Shown here: positions 1 to 10,496 of the stretch, piece by piece
How positions within the stretch are numbered: position 1 is the stretch's first letter
How the letters are laid out: each line of letters starts with the position of its first letter
NCBI GenBank assembly: GCA_030610655.1
Contig: JAUWRG010000004.1
Span: 1-53,333 of the forward strand
Reading direction: 5' to 3'
Origin: Dehalococcoidia bacterium
Lineage (GTDB): Bacteria > Chloroflexota > Dehalococcoidia > E44-bin15
DNA: 53,333 bases
Notes under the pieces: model-generated
Told to the model about the DNA's origin: nothing
Database searches by the model: none
The model's input: the letters and a program-made list of their open reading frames with translations, nothing else
Program-made: the position numbers and the translations under genes

Positions 1-135
1 CTCCAAGATTTGCCGGAGTGTCAGAAAATGGTAGAATTGTTCCTGGAACGTTATCACTACCACCGACCCCACATGGGATTAAGAATGAACACACCACTCA
101 GGAAGGAGGATGAGTGTCGGATTTCTACGGAGAAC
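1..135 (+). pseudogene. C-terminal end of an rve/integrase-core transposase (truncated by window edge)
   Basis: Frame 1 reads LQDLPECQKMVELFLERYHYHRPHMGLRMNTPLRKEDECRISTEN*, resembling the C-terminus of IS481/IS3-like DDE transposases; only the tail is visible. Confidence 0.55.
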
Positions 136-220
136 TAAGCGCTTGTTTTACTCGTGGAATACATTGGTAATGTATCACCTCTTCCTCATTATCCCTGTCA
201 TTGCGGGGGAAGCAACACTC

Positions 221-287
221 TTTGTCATTCTGAGCGAAGCGAAGAATCTCGCCCAGATTCTTCGGTCGCTTTGCTCCCTCAGAATGA
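221..287. repeat. Dispersed imperfect palindromic repeat, copy 1
   Basis: tttgtcattctgagcgaagcgaagaatct...agattcttcggtcgctttgctccctcagaatga; inverted arms; related copy at 10045-10113. Confidence 0.75.
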
Positions 288-492
288 TAGATGGTCCTGC
301 CCACCCACCCCAAGATGTACTTCTGCTCCGAGGCCGACAGGTCGGCCGTCCCACGGCTCGGGTCGGAGAGACCCCCGCAAGAGAGGAACCACCTTAGACT
401 CTGTAAGTATCGTTGTGAGTCGAAGGCAATGATAGGTTGTGGACAACACCCTCTATGCTATAATAACTAGCCATTTCACATAATGGGGGATA

Positions 493-1530
493 ATGATGGA
501 ATTTCGGAAAGATGTCAAGACTGTTGAACTCTTAAGCCCTTCGCTTCAATTTGAAAGTGAGATTCAGCGGATAGAGTATCGGGAAGACCCATTGACGGGT
601 TCCCAGAGCAGGCTGAATTTGGGGAGGGCAGGAAGAGTGAGGCAAGCGCAACAGGATGAGTTGGATTTGGGACGGGCGATAGAGGAGACTAGGGCTAGGT
701 GCTTCTTCTGTCCGGACAATATGGAAAGGGAAACGCCAAGATTTCCCCCCAAGCTCTGGCCAGATGGCAGAATCAGGAAGGGTGAATGTGTGATCTTCCC
801 TAATCTGTTCCCTTTTGCTGAATACCATGCCGTTGGGACGCTGACGCAGAGGCACTTCTTAGAACTCAATGAATTCACTCCTGAGATGCTGATAGATAAT
901 CTAATTGCCTGTAAGCAGTATATCGCTGTGGTGCATCAACAAGATGAAGGGGCAAAATATCCGATGTGGATTTGGAATCATCTGCCGCCCAGCGGTGCCA
1001 GTATAATTCATCCCCATGTCCAAATAATAGTGGAGCGAGATCCAGCGCCAGAAGTAGGGAAACTTCTGGAAAGAAGCGAGGAATATTTCCGAAGGTATGG
1101 CAGAAATTATTGGCAGGACTTGATCAAGGAGGAGAGGGGGATGGGCGAACGGTATATCGGCGAGAACGATTCCTTGGCGGTCGTCGCAAGCTATGCGCCA
1201 CGGGGAAACAGAGAGGTCCAATTGATATTTAAAGAAGTAGGTAATCTAGCGGAGCTGGATGAAAAGCAAATAACAGATTTTGCCACCACTATTGCAAAAG
1301 TATTGTATTGCTACAAAGGGATGGGGGTAAATTCGTTCAACTTGATTACTTATTCAGCACCTGTTGGGGAGAACCCTGATTACTACCGTCTCAATGCTCG
1401 GATCATCTCGAGGCCGATTTTCCAGCCATTGTATACCAGCGATAGCGGTTTTATGGAGCGATTCTTCGATATTTGGGTTATTGAGAGCCTGCCCGAGGAA
1501 GTCGCACGAGCAATGAGAGAGTTGTTTTGA
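493..1530 (+). CDS. galT: Galactose-1-phosphate uridylyltransferase-like (HIT superfamily) protein
   Basis: 345 aa; CFFCPDN zinc-type motif, HPHVQII HIT-like motif, GalT-like N- and C-domains. Confidence 0.75.
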   Translation: MMEFRKDVKTVELLSPSLQFESEIQRIEYREDPLTGSQSRLNLGRAGRVRQAQQDELDLGRAIEETRARCFFCPDNMERETPRFPPKLWPDGRIRKGECVIFPNLFPFAEYHAVGTLTQRHFLELNEFTPEMLIDNLIACKQYIAVVHQQDEGAKYPMWIWNHLPPSGASIIHPHVQIIVERDPAPEVGKLLERSEEYFRRYGRNYWQDLIKEERGMGERYIGENDSLAVVASYAPRGNREVQLIFKEVGNLAELDEKQITDFATTIAKVLYCYKGMGVNSFNLITYSAPVGENPDYYRLNARIISRPIFQPLYTSDSGFMERFFDIWVIESLPEEVARAMRELF

Positions 1531-1537
1531 AAGCCAG

Positions 1538-2851
1538 CTAATCATCCCAGAGGGGGTTGATAACCAGACCAGCGGGCGTCTTGGGATGGAAATAGGTGGA
1601 TTTTTGGGGCATCCTGGCGCCCTCATCAGCGACGGTCAGGACGCTGGAGACGGGGGTGGGATTGAGTAAGAAGGCTAGCTGATACTCACCGGAATCCACC
1701 CGAGACGTGGCCTCTAATGCGTCCCGAGTGTAGCCCAAGCAATTCTCTGCCATTTCTTGGCTACTTATCCCCATCATGCGGTCCAGAATCGAGCGGTGAA
1801 GAATGTAAACATCCAAATCATTTAGAGCGCTTAGCTGATCGGTGAACATCAGTTTCTGTTTGAGTGTCAGCAAGCGGAGACACAGCCCATCGAGGCCATA
1901 GAGGCCAAACGTTGTTCCTTGATGCTCCCATTCTTGCAGCGTATTGAGCCAGTTTTTCAGAGTTTCGGTGGCATTTGGTAAAGGTGAGAGCAAATTCTGA
2001 TCACAGCATGCTGCCAGTTGCTCACTAAATTCGGGAAAGATTCTTTTGTTGAGCCCCCGTACCAAGCGGTGGGTGGGTTCCATGATGAGGTTTGGATCCT
2101 CAGCATCGGTTAGGGTCATCATTACGAAATCGAAGGCTTCTGTTCCTGTATGGTAAGAATGCTTAGGGCGCTGCTCCTGTTGGTGTGCAAGGGCTGTCTC
2201 GTAGCGATGATGACCGTCAGCAATGTAGAGTGTCTTGTCGGCGAAGAAATCGGACACTGTGGCGATAGCCTCTTTTTCAGTCACCAACCACATTGCGTAG
2301 CCTACACCATAGTGATCCACTGCACTTAAAATTGGCCGGTCAATGGTGTTGGGAAGTAACGAGAGGATTCCCGCTCCGTGGTGGCGAAACAATCCCATTA
2401 TGGGGCTGAAGTTAGCGTGGCAGGACTTGAGAAGGCGGAGACGGTCCGCACCGGCCCCTCCTATGGTCACTTCGTGGGGGCGAATCTGCCCACTGCTGAA
2501 GTCCTCTAGACGCACTCGTGCGATGAGGCTAAAGCGACTCTTTTCGATATCTTGATAGGGAAAGCGGTGCTCTACAAGGTAGAAAGCAGGACTCTCCTCT
2601 CTAGTTAGAATGTTGTCCCTCAGCCAGCTTTTCATAGTGAGGGCAGCCCTGGTGTATCTATTGTCTTGAGGGGAATCCTCAGGGCGTTCCTCTCCGAACT
2701 CAAGCCTGACCACATTGTATGGGCTCTTGCGATGATAAGAAAGCTGTTCCTCAGGGGAGATCACATCGTAAGGGGGGCAAATCAGAGCGGAGAGGTCATC
2801 AATTTGTTCGAGATTGTAGCGAATGCCCCGGAATGGTTGCACATCGGCCAA
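1538..2851 (-). CDS. DUF1015 family protein
   Basis: 437 aa; MADVQPFRGIRYN...ICPPYDVISPEEQ and YIADGHHRYETAL motifs typical of DUF1015. Confidence 0.85.
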   Translation of the reverse strand: MADVQPFRGIRYNLEQIDDLSALICPPYDVISPEEQLSYHRKSPYNVVRLEFGEERPEDSPQDNRYTRAALTMKSWLRDNILTREESPAFYLVEHRFPYQDIEKSRFSLIARVRLEDFSSGQIRPHEVTIGGAGADRLRLLKSCHANFSPIMGLFRHHGAGILSLLPNTIDRPILSAVDHYGVGYAMWLVTEKEAIATVSDFFADKTLYIADGHHRYETALAHQQEQRPKHSYHTGTEAFDFVMMTLTDAEDPNLIMEPTHRLVRGLNKRIFPEFSEQLAACCDQNLLSPLPNATETLKNWLNTLQEWEHQGTTFGLYGLDGLCLRLLTLKQKLMFTDQLSALNDLDVYILHRSILDRMMGISSQEMAENCLGYTRDALEATSRVDSGEYQLAFLLNPTPVSSVLTVADEGARMPQKSTYFHPKTPAGLVINPLWDD

Positions 2852-2899
2852 GCTGTTGCTCCTTTACCAATTGAGTATAACAAGGAGGACATCTAAAGG

Positions 2900-3682
2900 T
2901 CAATGAGGGGATATGGCGTTCCTTATTTGCTCTATGAATGCTTGTGCTGCCGAGGCAGGCTGCTGGCTGGTCTCCACAATCTCAATAATGCGACTGCCTA
3001 TAATCACCCCATCGGCTATATTGACTACTCGGCGAGCCTGCTCTGGGGTAGCGATGCCGAAGCCGACACAAAGTGGTTGAGATGTTATATCCCTCACCCT
3101 GGCTAGGAAGCTCTCCAGGTCGGCAGGCAGGGTCTCTCTGGCTCCAGTAATTCCTCTGAGCGATACTGCATAGATGAAGCCGCGCGATCTAGCAGCGACC
3201 AGACGGAGACGCTCCTCAGTGCTGGTGGGGGTGATTAGGTAGATGAGGTCCAGTTGATATCTTTCGGTTAGCCTTTCAAGTTCCACCCCTTCTTCGGGTG
3301 GCAGGTCAGGAATAATCAGCCCATCGACGCCTCCCTCTGAAGATGCAGCACAAAAAGCTTCCAATCCGTAGTGAAGTAGAGGGTTGAAGTAGCTCATGAG
3401 TATCAACGGCACATCGACCATTTGGTGCAGCTTGTGAGCAACCTCGATGCATAGCTTAGGGGTGACTCCTTGCTGAAGCGCTCCAAGGCTTGCTCTTTGA
3501 ATAGTGGTGCCATCGGATAGGGGGTCGGAGAAGGGAATACCCAGCTCGATCATGTCGCACCCACCTTCTACCAGGGCAGGCACCACTTGAAGTGTAGCCT
3601 CGATGCTGGGGTAGCCCACGGTTACATAGGCAATAAGAGCCTTATGCTGCGGCGTGGCAAAAACAGCGCCAATGCGGCTCAT
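2900..3682 (-). CDS. trpA: Tryptophan synthase alpha chain
   Basis: 260 aa; [25 protein letters not shown] signature. Confidence 0.97.
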   Translation of the reverse strand: MSRIGAVFATPQHKALIAYVTVGYPSIEATLQVVPALVEGGCDMIELGIPFSDPLSDGTTIQRASLGALQQGVTPKLCIEVAHKLHQMVDVPLILMSYFNPLLHYGLEAFCAASSEGGVDGLIIPDLPPEEGVELERLTERYQLDLIYLITPTSTEERLRLVAARSRGFIYAVSLRGITGARETLPADLESFLARVRDITSQPLCVGFGIATPEQARRVVNIADGVIIGSRIIEIVETSQQPASAAQAFIEQIRNAISPH

Positions 3683-4887
3683 AGTTGAACCCTCAGTGCC
3701 TCAACTACAATATGCATATCCTTATCGCCGCGCCCGCTCAGGTTCACCAGGATGGTGTGGTCTTTCGATAGCTGACGTGCGAGTGTGGCGGCGTAGTAGA
3801 TAGCATGAGCAGGCTCGAGGGCGGGTATGATACCCTCCTGTCGGCTCAGCAATTGGAACCCTTCAAGGGCTTCGTCATCGGTTACGGCAACATAGCTTGC
3901 CCGTCCACTCTCCTTATAGTAGCTGTGCTCGGGGCCGACGCCAGGGTAATCAAGCCCTGCCGAGATACTATGGGTCTGGCGAATCTGCCCCGCCTCATCC
4001 TGGAGGATGTAGGATTTTGTGCCATGAAGTACCCCGATGCTTCCTGCAGCCAGGCTGGCACCGTGCTTCCCCGTATCAAGGCCCAGCCCGGCGGCCTCAA
4101 CCCCAATCAACTGAACCTCATGGTCGTTAGCCAGGGGATGAAAAAGCCCCATGGCATTGCTGCCGCCGCCGACACAGGCTATGGCATAATCAGGCAGACG
4201 GCCGGTAGCTTCGATGGTCTGCTGACGCGCCTCCATTCCGATGACTGACTGGAAATTGCGCACCATCATGGGATAAGGGTGGGGACCAACGACGCTGCCC
4301 AGGAGGTAGTGCGTGGAATCGACATTGGTCACCCAGTCGCGGATTGCCTCGTTGATGGCGTCCTTAAGGGTTCGGCTGCCGCTTGAGACTGGTCGCACCT
4401 CGGCGCCAAGCAGCCTCATGCGGAAGACGTTTAGCGATTGGCGTTGAATATCCTCCTCTCCCATATACACGACGCACTCCTGTCCAAGCATGGCGCAAAC
4501 GGTGGCGGTGGCTACGCCATGCTGTCCTGCCCCCGTTTCGGCGACGACTCGTGTCTTTCCCATGCGCTCAGCCAGTAGGCCCTGCCCTACAGTGTTGTTA
4601 ATCTTATGGGCGCCAGTGTGGGCCAAGTCCTCCCTTTTGAGGTAGATCCTGGCACCATCACAATATTTGGTCAGCTTGGCTGCGAAGTAAAGGGGAGTGG
4701 GTCTGCCGACAAAGTCTCGGAGTAGTTCAGCCAGGCGCTGTTGAAATACTGCGTCCCGTTGCGCTTCCCGGTAGGACTTCTCCAGATCTTCCAGGGCGGA
4801 CATCAGGGTTTCTGGAGCAAAGCGGCCTCCGAATTTTCCGAAGTGGCCGAGGCCATCAGGTAATGGGGCTAATATCTTATCAGCCAT
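3679..4887 (-). CDS. trpB: Tryptophan synthase beta chain
   Basis: 402 aa; [19 protein letters not shown]-lysine motif. Confidence 0.98.
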   Translation of the reverse strand: MADKILAPLPDGLGHFGKFGGRFAPETLMSALEDLEKSYREAQRDAVFQQRLAELLRDFVGRPTPLYFAAKLTKYCDGARIYLKREDLAHTGAHKINNTVGQGLLAERMGKTRVVAETGAGQHGVATATVCAMLGQECVVYMGEEDIQRQSLNVFRMRLLGAEVRPVSSGSRTLKDAINEAIRDWVTNVDSTHYLLGSVVGPHPYPMMVRNFQSVIGMEARQQTIEATGRLPDYAIACVGGGSNAMGLFHPLANDHEVQLIGVEAAGLGLDTGKHGASLAAGSIGVLHGTKSYILQDEAGQIRQTHSISAGLDYPGVGPEHSYYKESGRASYVAVTDDEALEGFQLLSRQEGIIPALEPAHAIYYAATLARQLSKDHTILVNLSGRGDKDMHIVVEALRVQL

Positions 4888-5527
4888 CTTCCGCCCTCAC
4901 TGTTTGGATAAACCTCTCTATCTTGGAAGCGTCTTTTGCACCCTTGGTTTCCACGCCACTGGAGACATCTACTCCCCAGGGCTTGGTGATTTGGATTGCC
5001 TCTGCTACATTTTGCGGCGAGAGGCCACCGGCTATAATCACGGGGAATCTCTGGGAAACCTGCCTTGCCAGCCGCCAGTCGAAGGTCTGCCCGGTGCCAC
5101 CGTAGCTCCCTTCAACATGACAATCCAACAGGCAAATAAAACTTTCCCCCAGCAATCGTCGGCCACCACTTATTTCAGCGATGATATCCTCGCTGTCCTG
5201 CTGGCTTCGCACCCTTATAGCTTTAATAACCTGCTTCTCGATGTCCATCAAGTAATCCCAGGGCTCATCGCCGCTTAACTGTACCCAATCGAGCCCGCAG
5301 TATTCTGCGATATGGTTCACCTCAGAGGGGGGCATGTTGACGAAAACGCCGACAATTTGAGGGCGGGCTTTTAGTCCCTTAACTGCCAGAGCGATCTCCC
5401 GTGCCTTCTCGATACACACCTGGCGTTTCGATGGGGCAAAGACCATTCCTATGAAGTCCGCTCCTGCTTGCGTTGCCGCCAGAGCATGGGGAGTTTCAGT
5501 AATGCCACATATCTTTACCCTGGTCAT
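4880..5527 (-). CDS. trpF: Phosphoribosylanthranilate isomerase
   Basis: 215 aa; VKICGIT..., [29 protein letters not shown] motifs. Confidence 0.97.
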   Translation of the reverse strand: MTRVKICGITETPHALAATQAGADFIGMVFAPSKRQVCIEKAREIALAVKGLKARPQIVGVFVNMPPSEVNHIAEYCGLDWVQLSGDEPWDYLMDIEKQVIKAIRVRSQQDSEDIIAEISGGRRLLGESFICLLDCHVEGSYGGTGQTFDWRLARQVSQRFPVIIAGGLSPQNVAEAIQITKPWGVDVSSGVETKGAKDASKIERFIQTVRAEDG

Positions 5528-6300
5528 AGAAGTTCCTTCATTTTTCTTGCTACATCGCCAGCAGCAACCAGAGCCTCACCGACGAGAATGGCGTCAACTC
5601 CCCATTCCCTGAGCATCTGGACATCACCCCGATTCTCGATGCCGCTTTCGCTGACCACTATACGATCCGGTGGCACCAGGGGACGAAGCCGCTTTGTGGT
5701 GGCAAGGTCGATGGTAAAGGTCTTCAGGTCGCGATTGTTGATGCCGATGATGTGTGCTCCGCTCAAGAGGGCGCTCTCTAGCTCGGCCTGGTTATGAACC
5801 TCCACCAGGCATTGCATGCCGAGGTTATGGCTTAGCCAAAGCAGTTCTGTTAACTGCGCGCTGCTCAAAATGGCGATGATGAGGAGCAGGGCATCAGCGC
5901 CAAAAGCGCGAGATTCATGGATCTGATATGGGTCGAAGATGAAATCCTTTCTGAGCAGAGGGATTTTCCCCCCTTGCAGTTCCTCGCTAATGGTAGAAAG
6001 CTCCTCTAGGGTGCCCTGGAAGTATCTTTCCTCGGTTAGAACAGATATAGCAGCAGCGCCATTTTGGGCGTAGGTCTGGGCCAATTCTACCGCATCGAGG
6101 TCAGGGCGAATTTGTCCCCTTGATGGCGATGCTCTTTTGATTTCGGCGATGAGCTTGACGCCATCTCCCTGAAGGGCGGAGGCGAAATCCCGGGGCGGTG
6201 GCTTTCTTGAACTGAGCGCCTCCAATTCGGATACAGATACGCTCAGCTTGCTTCTTGCCAGTCCTTCCTTCTTTGACTTAACAATCTCGTCCAGTATCAT
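5524..6300 (-). CDS. trpC: Indole-3-glycerol phosphate synthase
   Basis: 258 aa; LIAEIKRASPSRG, LLRKDFIFDPYQI, GINNRDLKTF motifs. Confidence 0.97.
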   Translation of the reverse strand: MILDEIVKSKKEGLARSKLSVSVSELEALSSRKPPPRDFASALQGDGVKLIAEIKRASPSRGQIRPDLDAVELAQTYAQNGAAAISVLTEERYFQGTLEELSTISEELQGGKIPLLRKDFIFDPYQIHESRAFGADALLLIIAILSSAQLTELLWLSHNLGMQCLVEVHNQAELESALLSGAHIIGINNRDLKTFTIDLATTKRLRPLVPPDRIVVSESGIENRGDVQMLREWGVDAILVGEALVAAGDVARKMKELL

Positions 6301-6324
6301 TTTTCTGACCTTTGTGAAAAGGGC

Positions 6325-7335
6325 CTAGAGGCGTTGGCTGAGTGCAATAAGCTTATCAAGTATCTCCGACGCTTTGCCGCTGTCTATCGCTTGTGCGGCG
6401 ATTTTGATACCTTGCTCAAGGTTTTCCGCCTTATCGCCAGCTACTAGCGCTGCTGCGGCGTTTATCAGCACGATGTCGCGGTGTGGCCCGGTTTCGCCTG
6501 CCAGCACGCGGCGAATTATCGCGGCGCTCTCCTGAGGTGGCCCGCCTCTGAGGCTTGCCATGCTTACCCTACGGAAGCCAAACTCCTCCGGGTCTATAAG
6601 ATACCTTGTGATCTCGTCTTCCTTTAGCTCACAGACCGTGGTTTGCGCTCCCAGTGTAATCTCGTCCAGGCCATCCTCGCCATGAACCACCAGGGCGTGG
6701 TGGCAACCGAGGAGGCTGAGCACCTCAGCCATTTTCATCGTCAGTGCTCCGTCGGCTACCCCCAGCAATTGGGACTCGGCGCCAGCGGGGTTGGTCAGGG
6801 GGCCGAGGATATTGAAGACGGTGCGGATGCCGATCTCACGCCTGGGGGGTGAGGCGTACTTCATCGCGGGATGAAATATGGGGGCAAACATGAAGCCAAT
6901 GCCCACCTCATCGAGACACTTCTCGACCTCTTTAGCGCCCAAGTCTATCTTAACCCCCAAAGCATCGAGCACATCGGCGCTCCCGCAGCCGCTGCTCATC
7001 CCGCGATTGCCATGCTTGGCTACCTTGAGCTCGGCCCCGGCTACAACAAATGCGGCGGTAGTGGAGATGTTGAAGGTCTGCGATGCATCGCCCCCCGTAC
7101 CGCAGGTATCGACCACTGGTCCGGATGTGGCTACGGGGATGGCTTTCTCTCTCATCGCTCTTGCCATACCGGCGATCTCGTGCACCGTCTCCCCCTTGAG
7201 CCTCAACGCGGTAACGAAAGAGCCGAACTGGGCCGATGTGGCCTCGCCGTTCATTATCTCGTTCATCACCCCCGCCGCCTGCTCCAGGGTAAGCGAGTTT
7301 CCCGAAACCAAGGTGTCAATAGCTTCACGAATCAT
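6325..7335 (-). CDS. trpD: Anthranilate phosphoribosyltransferase
   Basis: 336 aa; DTCGTGGD and KHGNRGMSSGCGSADVLDALG motifs. Confidence 0.98.
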   Translation of the reverse strand: MIREAIDTLVSGNSLTLEQAAGVMNEIMNGEATSAQFGSFVTALRLKGETVHEIAGMARAMREKAIPVATSGPVVDTCGTGGDASQTFNISTTAAFVVAGAELKVAKHGNRGMSSGCGSADVLDALGVKIDLGAKEVEKCLDEVGIGFMFAPIFHPAMKYASPPRREIGIRTVFNILGPLTNPAGAESQLLGVADGALTMKMAEVLSLLGCHHALVVHGEDGLDEITLGAQTTVCELKEDEITRYLIDPEEFGFRRVSMASLRGGPPQESAAIIRRVLAGETGPHRDIVLINAAAALVAGDKAENLEQGIKIAAQAIDSGKASEILDKLIALSQRL

Positions 7336-7348
7336 TTTGGTTTGCTCC

Positions 7349-8005
7349 TTATTCCGAAAGTGGCCATATACTCTCTATAATCTTACTATCTTCGGTTTTA
7401 TCTAACTTGCGGTGCTTCAGTGGGCCTATAATCCATGAAGGCCCTTCTTTGTCCGCGGTTACCTCTCGCTTTGACTCAAAGCATCTGTTATATATATCTC
7501 TGTAATATGCTACCAAGAATCTCCGGTTGCCAATTTGTTGTAAGGATAATCCTCCGGCTTGCTTGCTATCTCCAATTTTAATGGTTCCAAAATCGCGTCC
7601 TCGAGTTTTTCCACCAATGGCCATATATGAATATACATCAGTCGCTGGTCCGACACCAATATTATCTAAAACACACCAAAATCCATAAGAGAATTCCTCT
7701 AACCGAGCGGCTAGTCCTTCTCTTATTTTTTCCTCCTCTAATACGTATCTCTCAATATCTATTACAGGACGAAATGAGTCATACCTTTGTTCCCTCGTCT
7801 CTTGAGCCATCTTTATGCTTGCATCGGCTTGCTGCCTTACTCTAGAGACGTAAACGGCTGTCAACAAGACCAGTATTATCGTAACCCAAACCTGCGCAAC
7901 AATACCGTGCTGTTCTACGAAGCCCGCCTTCAAAAAGGCAACCAGAGTAACAACAAACATTACACTCAAGAAAATGATGAGTTCAGTTTTCCGCATTTGC
8001 GTCAT
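7349..8005 (-). CDS. Hypothetical membrane-anchored protein inside the trp operon
   Basis: 218 aa; two N-terminal hydrophobic helices then a soluble domain; start overlaps the trpG stop, end lies 13 nt from the trpD start. Confidence 0.7.
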   Translation of the reverse strand: MTQMRKTELIIFLSVMFVVTLVAFLKAGFVEQHGIVAQVWVTIILVLLTAVYVSRVRQQADASIKMAQETREQRYDSFRPVIDIERYVLEEEKIREGLAARLEEFSYGFWCVLDNIGVGPATDVYSYMAIGGKTRGRDFGTIKIGDSKQAGGLSLQQIGNRRFLVAYYRDIYNRCFESKREVTADKEGPSWIIGPLKHRKLDKTEDSKIIESIWPLSE

Positions 8006-8571
8006 CCTCCTTTCCCCAGGAAATTTTTAAGTATATCCTTTCCCACCTCTGTCATGATGGATTCGGGGTGAAATTGCACTCCCTCCACTGGGTATTGTCG
8101 ATGCCTGAGCCCCATAATGATACCCTTTTCCGTCCAGGCAGTCACCTCCAGGCAGTCAGGGAGACCCTGTGGCATTACCACCAGGGAATGATAGCGAATC
8201 GCTGGGAAGGGACTGGGCAGCTCCTGAAGTACCCCCTGGCCATTGTGATGGATTAGCGAGGACTTGCCGTGCATGATCTCACTCGCCCGTTCCACCACCG
8301 CGCCGTAGCTGTAGCCGATGCACTGGTGGCCGAGGCAAACGCCGAGAATGGGGGTCTTAGGCCCAAAATGGCGAATGACATCGTTTGAGATGCCTGCACG
8401 GTCGGGAGTTCCCGGCCCTGGGGAGATCACGATGCGCTCAGGCGACATCTCCTCGATGTCAGCGATGCTGACCTTGTCATTGCGCAGTACCTGAACCTTT
8501 TCACCCAACTCGCTCAGGTACTGGAAGAGATTGTAGGTGAAGCTGTCATAGTTATCTATAAGTAGAAGCAT
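8002..8571 (-). CDS. trpG: Anthranilate synthase component II (glutamine amidotransferase)
   Basis: 189 aa; [24 protein letters not shown] class-I amidotransferase motifs. Confidence 0.96.
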   Translation of the reverse strand: MLLLIDNYDSFTYNLFQYLSELGEKVQVLRNDKVSIADIEEMSPERIVISPGPGTPDRAGISNDVIRHFGPKTPILGVCLGHQCIGYSYGAVVERASEIMHGKSSLIHHNGQGVLQELPSPFPAIRYHSLVVMPQGLPDCLEVTAWTEKGIIMGLRHRQYPVEGVQFHPESIMTEVGKDILKNFLGKGG

Positions 8572-10002
8572 TTATGCACTCTCCGCCTGTTCAATGGCTT
8601 TGACAAGAGCTTGAGCCTTATTCACGCTCTCTTCGTACTCACGCTCGGGGACGCTGTCGGCAACGATCCCGCCGCCTGCCTGTACAGAGGCGATACTATC
8701 GGCCATTACTATAGTGCGGATGGTTATCGCCGTATCGAGGTTGCCTGAGAAGCTGAAGTAGCCCACTGCCCCGGCATAGGGACCCCGCTTATCCCGCTCC
8801 AGTTCAGCGATGATCTCCATGGCGCGGACCTTGGGGGCACCCGATACAGTGCCGGCGGGAAAACATGCCCTCAGGGCATCGAACTGATTCAGACCGTGGC
8901 GAAGCTTCCCCTGAACATGCGACACCAGGTGCATTACATGCGAATAGCGCTCCACATCCATAATCTGAGTAACCTCAACTGTGCCTGGCTCTGAGACCCG
9001 ACCAATGTCATTGCGCCCAAGGTCGAGTAGCATGATGTGCTCAGCACGTTCCTTTTCATCATTCCGTAGTTCCTCCTCCAGGGCCAGGTCTTCGGCCAGA
9101 TTTGCTCCACGAGGGCGTGTTCCGGCGATGGGATGGGTTGCCACTATCCCATCCTCCACCCTCACCAGGAGCTCTGGCGAGGCGCCGATGATGTGACAGC
9201 CGTCCAGGTGAAGATAATACATATATGGTGATGGGTTTATACTTCTCAGTTCCCGATAGATTTGAAAGGGCTCGGCGGTGGTGGTTTTGCTAAGTCGCTG
9301 AGAAAGGACCACCTGAATAATCTCTCCAGCCTCAATATATTCTTTCGCTTGAGTAACGCTGGCTTCGAACTCAACCTTAGAGATGTTGGATACGATAGGG
9401 GAATAGGTGGCTGCTATCCTGGGGGCTTTTCTTCTCGCTTGCTGAATAGGTTGGCTCAGTCTCTCTACCGAAGCATCGATCCGTTCCACCGCTCTGCGGT
9501 ATGCCTCCTCTACATCGCCTTCCAGATAAGCGTGGCTGACGACCTTAATCTTGTGGGTCAAGTGGTCGAAAACGAGAACGTTATCGGCAAACATGAAGAG
9601 GGATTCCGGCAAGCTCAGGGGGTCGGAATCGGGCGAAGGTAACTCTTCAAAGTGTCTCACCGTCTCATAAGCGAGATAGCCCACCGCTCCGCCATGAAAG
9701 CGAGGCAGGTCGGGTAGTAATACTAACTTGTATTTGTCTAGCTCATTCTGCACCGCAAGCAAGGGGTCGGGTGTCTCACCGCTTGACTTGAGAACGAGAT
9801 AGGGTTCAGAGCCAATAAAGCTATAGCGTGCCAGTCGCTCCCCGCCCTCGACGCTCTCCAGGAGGAAAGAATAAGGATGGCGGGCAACCTTCAGGTAGGC
9901 GGAAACCGGCGTTTCCAGGTCAGCTACTATCTCACGATAAACTGGCACCAGATTGCCGTATCTCTTCAGTTTTCGTACCTCGTCAAGCGATGGGCAGTAC
10001 AT
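8572..10002 (-). CDS. trpE: Anthranilate synthase component I
   Basis: 476 aa; chorismate-binding motifs IAGTRPRG, FPAGTVSGAPKVRAMEII, GGGIVADSVPEREYEE. Confidence 0.97.
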   Translation of the reverse strand: MYCPSLDEVRKLKRYGNLVPVYREIVADLETPVSAYLKVARHPYSFLLESVEGGERLARYSFIGSEPYLVLKSSGETPDPLLAVQNELDKYKLVLLPDLPRFHGGAVGYLAYETVRHFEELPSPDSDPLSLPESLFMFADNVLVFDHLTHKIKVVSHAYLEGDVEEAYRRAVERIDASVERLSQPIQQARRKAPRIAATYSPIVSNISKVEFEASVTQAKEYIEAGEIIQVVLSQRLSKTTTAEPFQIYRELRSINPSPYMYYLHLDGCHIIGASPELLVRVEDGIVATHPIAGTRPRGANLAEDLALEEELRNDEKERAEHIMLLDLGRNDIGRVSEPGTVEVTQIMDVERYSHVMHLVSHVQGKLRHGLNQFDALRACFPAGTVSGAPKVRAMEIIAELERDKRGPYAGAVGYFSFSGNLDTAITIRTIVMADSIASVQAGGGIVADSVPEREYEESVNKAQALVKAIEQAESA

Positions 10003-10044
10003 TGAATTTCAACCTTGGTAATTGAGATTATTTAGCAATTCTAT

Positions 10045-10113
10045 TTGTCATTCTGAGCGTAGCGAAGAATCTCAGAGATTCTTCATTCCGCTTCGCTCCA
10101 TTCAGAATGACAA
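10045..10113. repeat. Dispersed imperfect palindromic repeat, copy 2
   Basis: ttgtcattctgagcgtagcgaagaatctcagagattcttcattccgcttcgctccattcagaatgacaa; same family as 221-287. Confidence 0.8.
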
Positions 10114-10154
10114 AAAGGGGAAGCATTTTAGCATAATAAACACTCTCCTAATAA

Positions 10155-10440
10155 TAAAACACCCTTCGCCCTTTAAGGGGCGAAGGGTTCAAATTCGCGG
10201 TGCCACCCTTATTACCCCGCATTAGCGGGGCATCTCTTTCAGGTACGCCCCGATATATCGGGGCGTACCCTGGGCTCTGATAACGGTGCCCTCTCCGTCA
10301 AAGCCTACTTCCCCGGCCTGTCGGGGTTTCGGTTTGCGACTCCCAGACCCATTCGTACGCCCGCGCTGGTATCGGCTCACACCTAACCCGACTCTCTGAC
10401 CCTCGCTTAGCGCCTACTACTCCTGTTCGCAGTCTTTGCC
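10155..10440 (-). promoter_or_regulatory. T-box leader (predicted tRNA-Trp responsive) of the trp operon
   Basis: Minus strand: AGAGAG...GGTGTGAGCC distal stem I, GAA-TGG-GTCTGGGAG specifier region (TGG = Trp, cca at 10349-10351), T-box AATAAGGGTGGCACCGCG (10197-10214), then a terminator hairpin (10161-10187). Confidence 0.92.
10161..10187 (-). terminator. Intrinsic terminator of the T-box expression platform
   Basis: Minus strand ACCCTTCGCCCCTTAAAGGGCGAAGGGTGTTTTATT immediately after the T-box sequence. Confidence 0.85.
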
Positions 10441-10496
10441 TTATTCTATTGTTGATAAAGTGTAACAAAAAGACCAGGGAAAAGTCAATGGTCTCA

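Noticed and set aside
110-432. ORFs 110-397(+), 125-313(-) and 154-432(+)
   Set aside because: Overlapping frames across a palindromic repeat; HSERSEES-like translations are typical of noncoding repeats.
435-446. TTGTGGACAA, similar to a DnaA box
   Set aside because: Single occurrence, far from dnaA, with no cluster or AT-rich unwinding element; not enough for an oriC call.
3805-4248. 147-aa plus-strand ORF antisense to trpB, and similar antisense ORFs over trpD, por and atp genes
   Set aside because: Fully overlapped by conserved genes on the other strand; no family recognised; normal by-products of GC-rich coding sequence.
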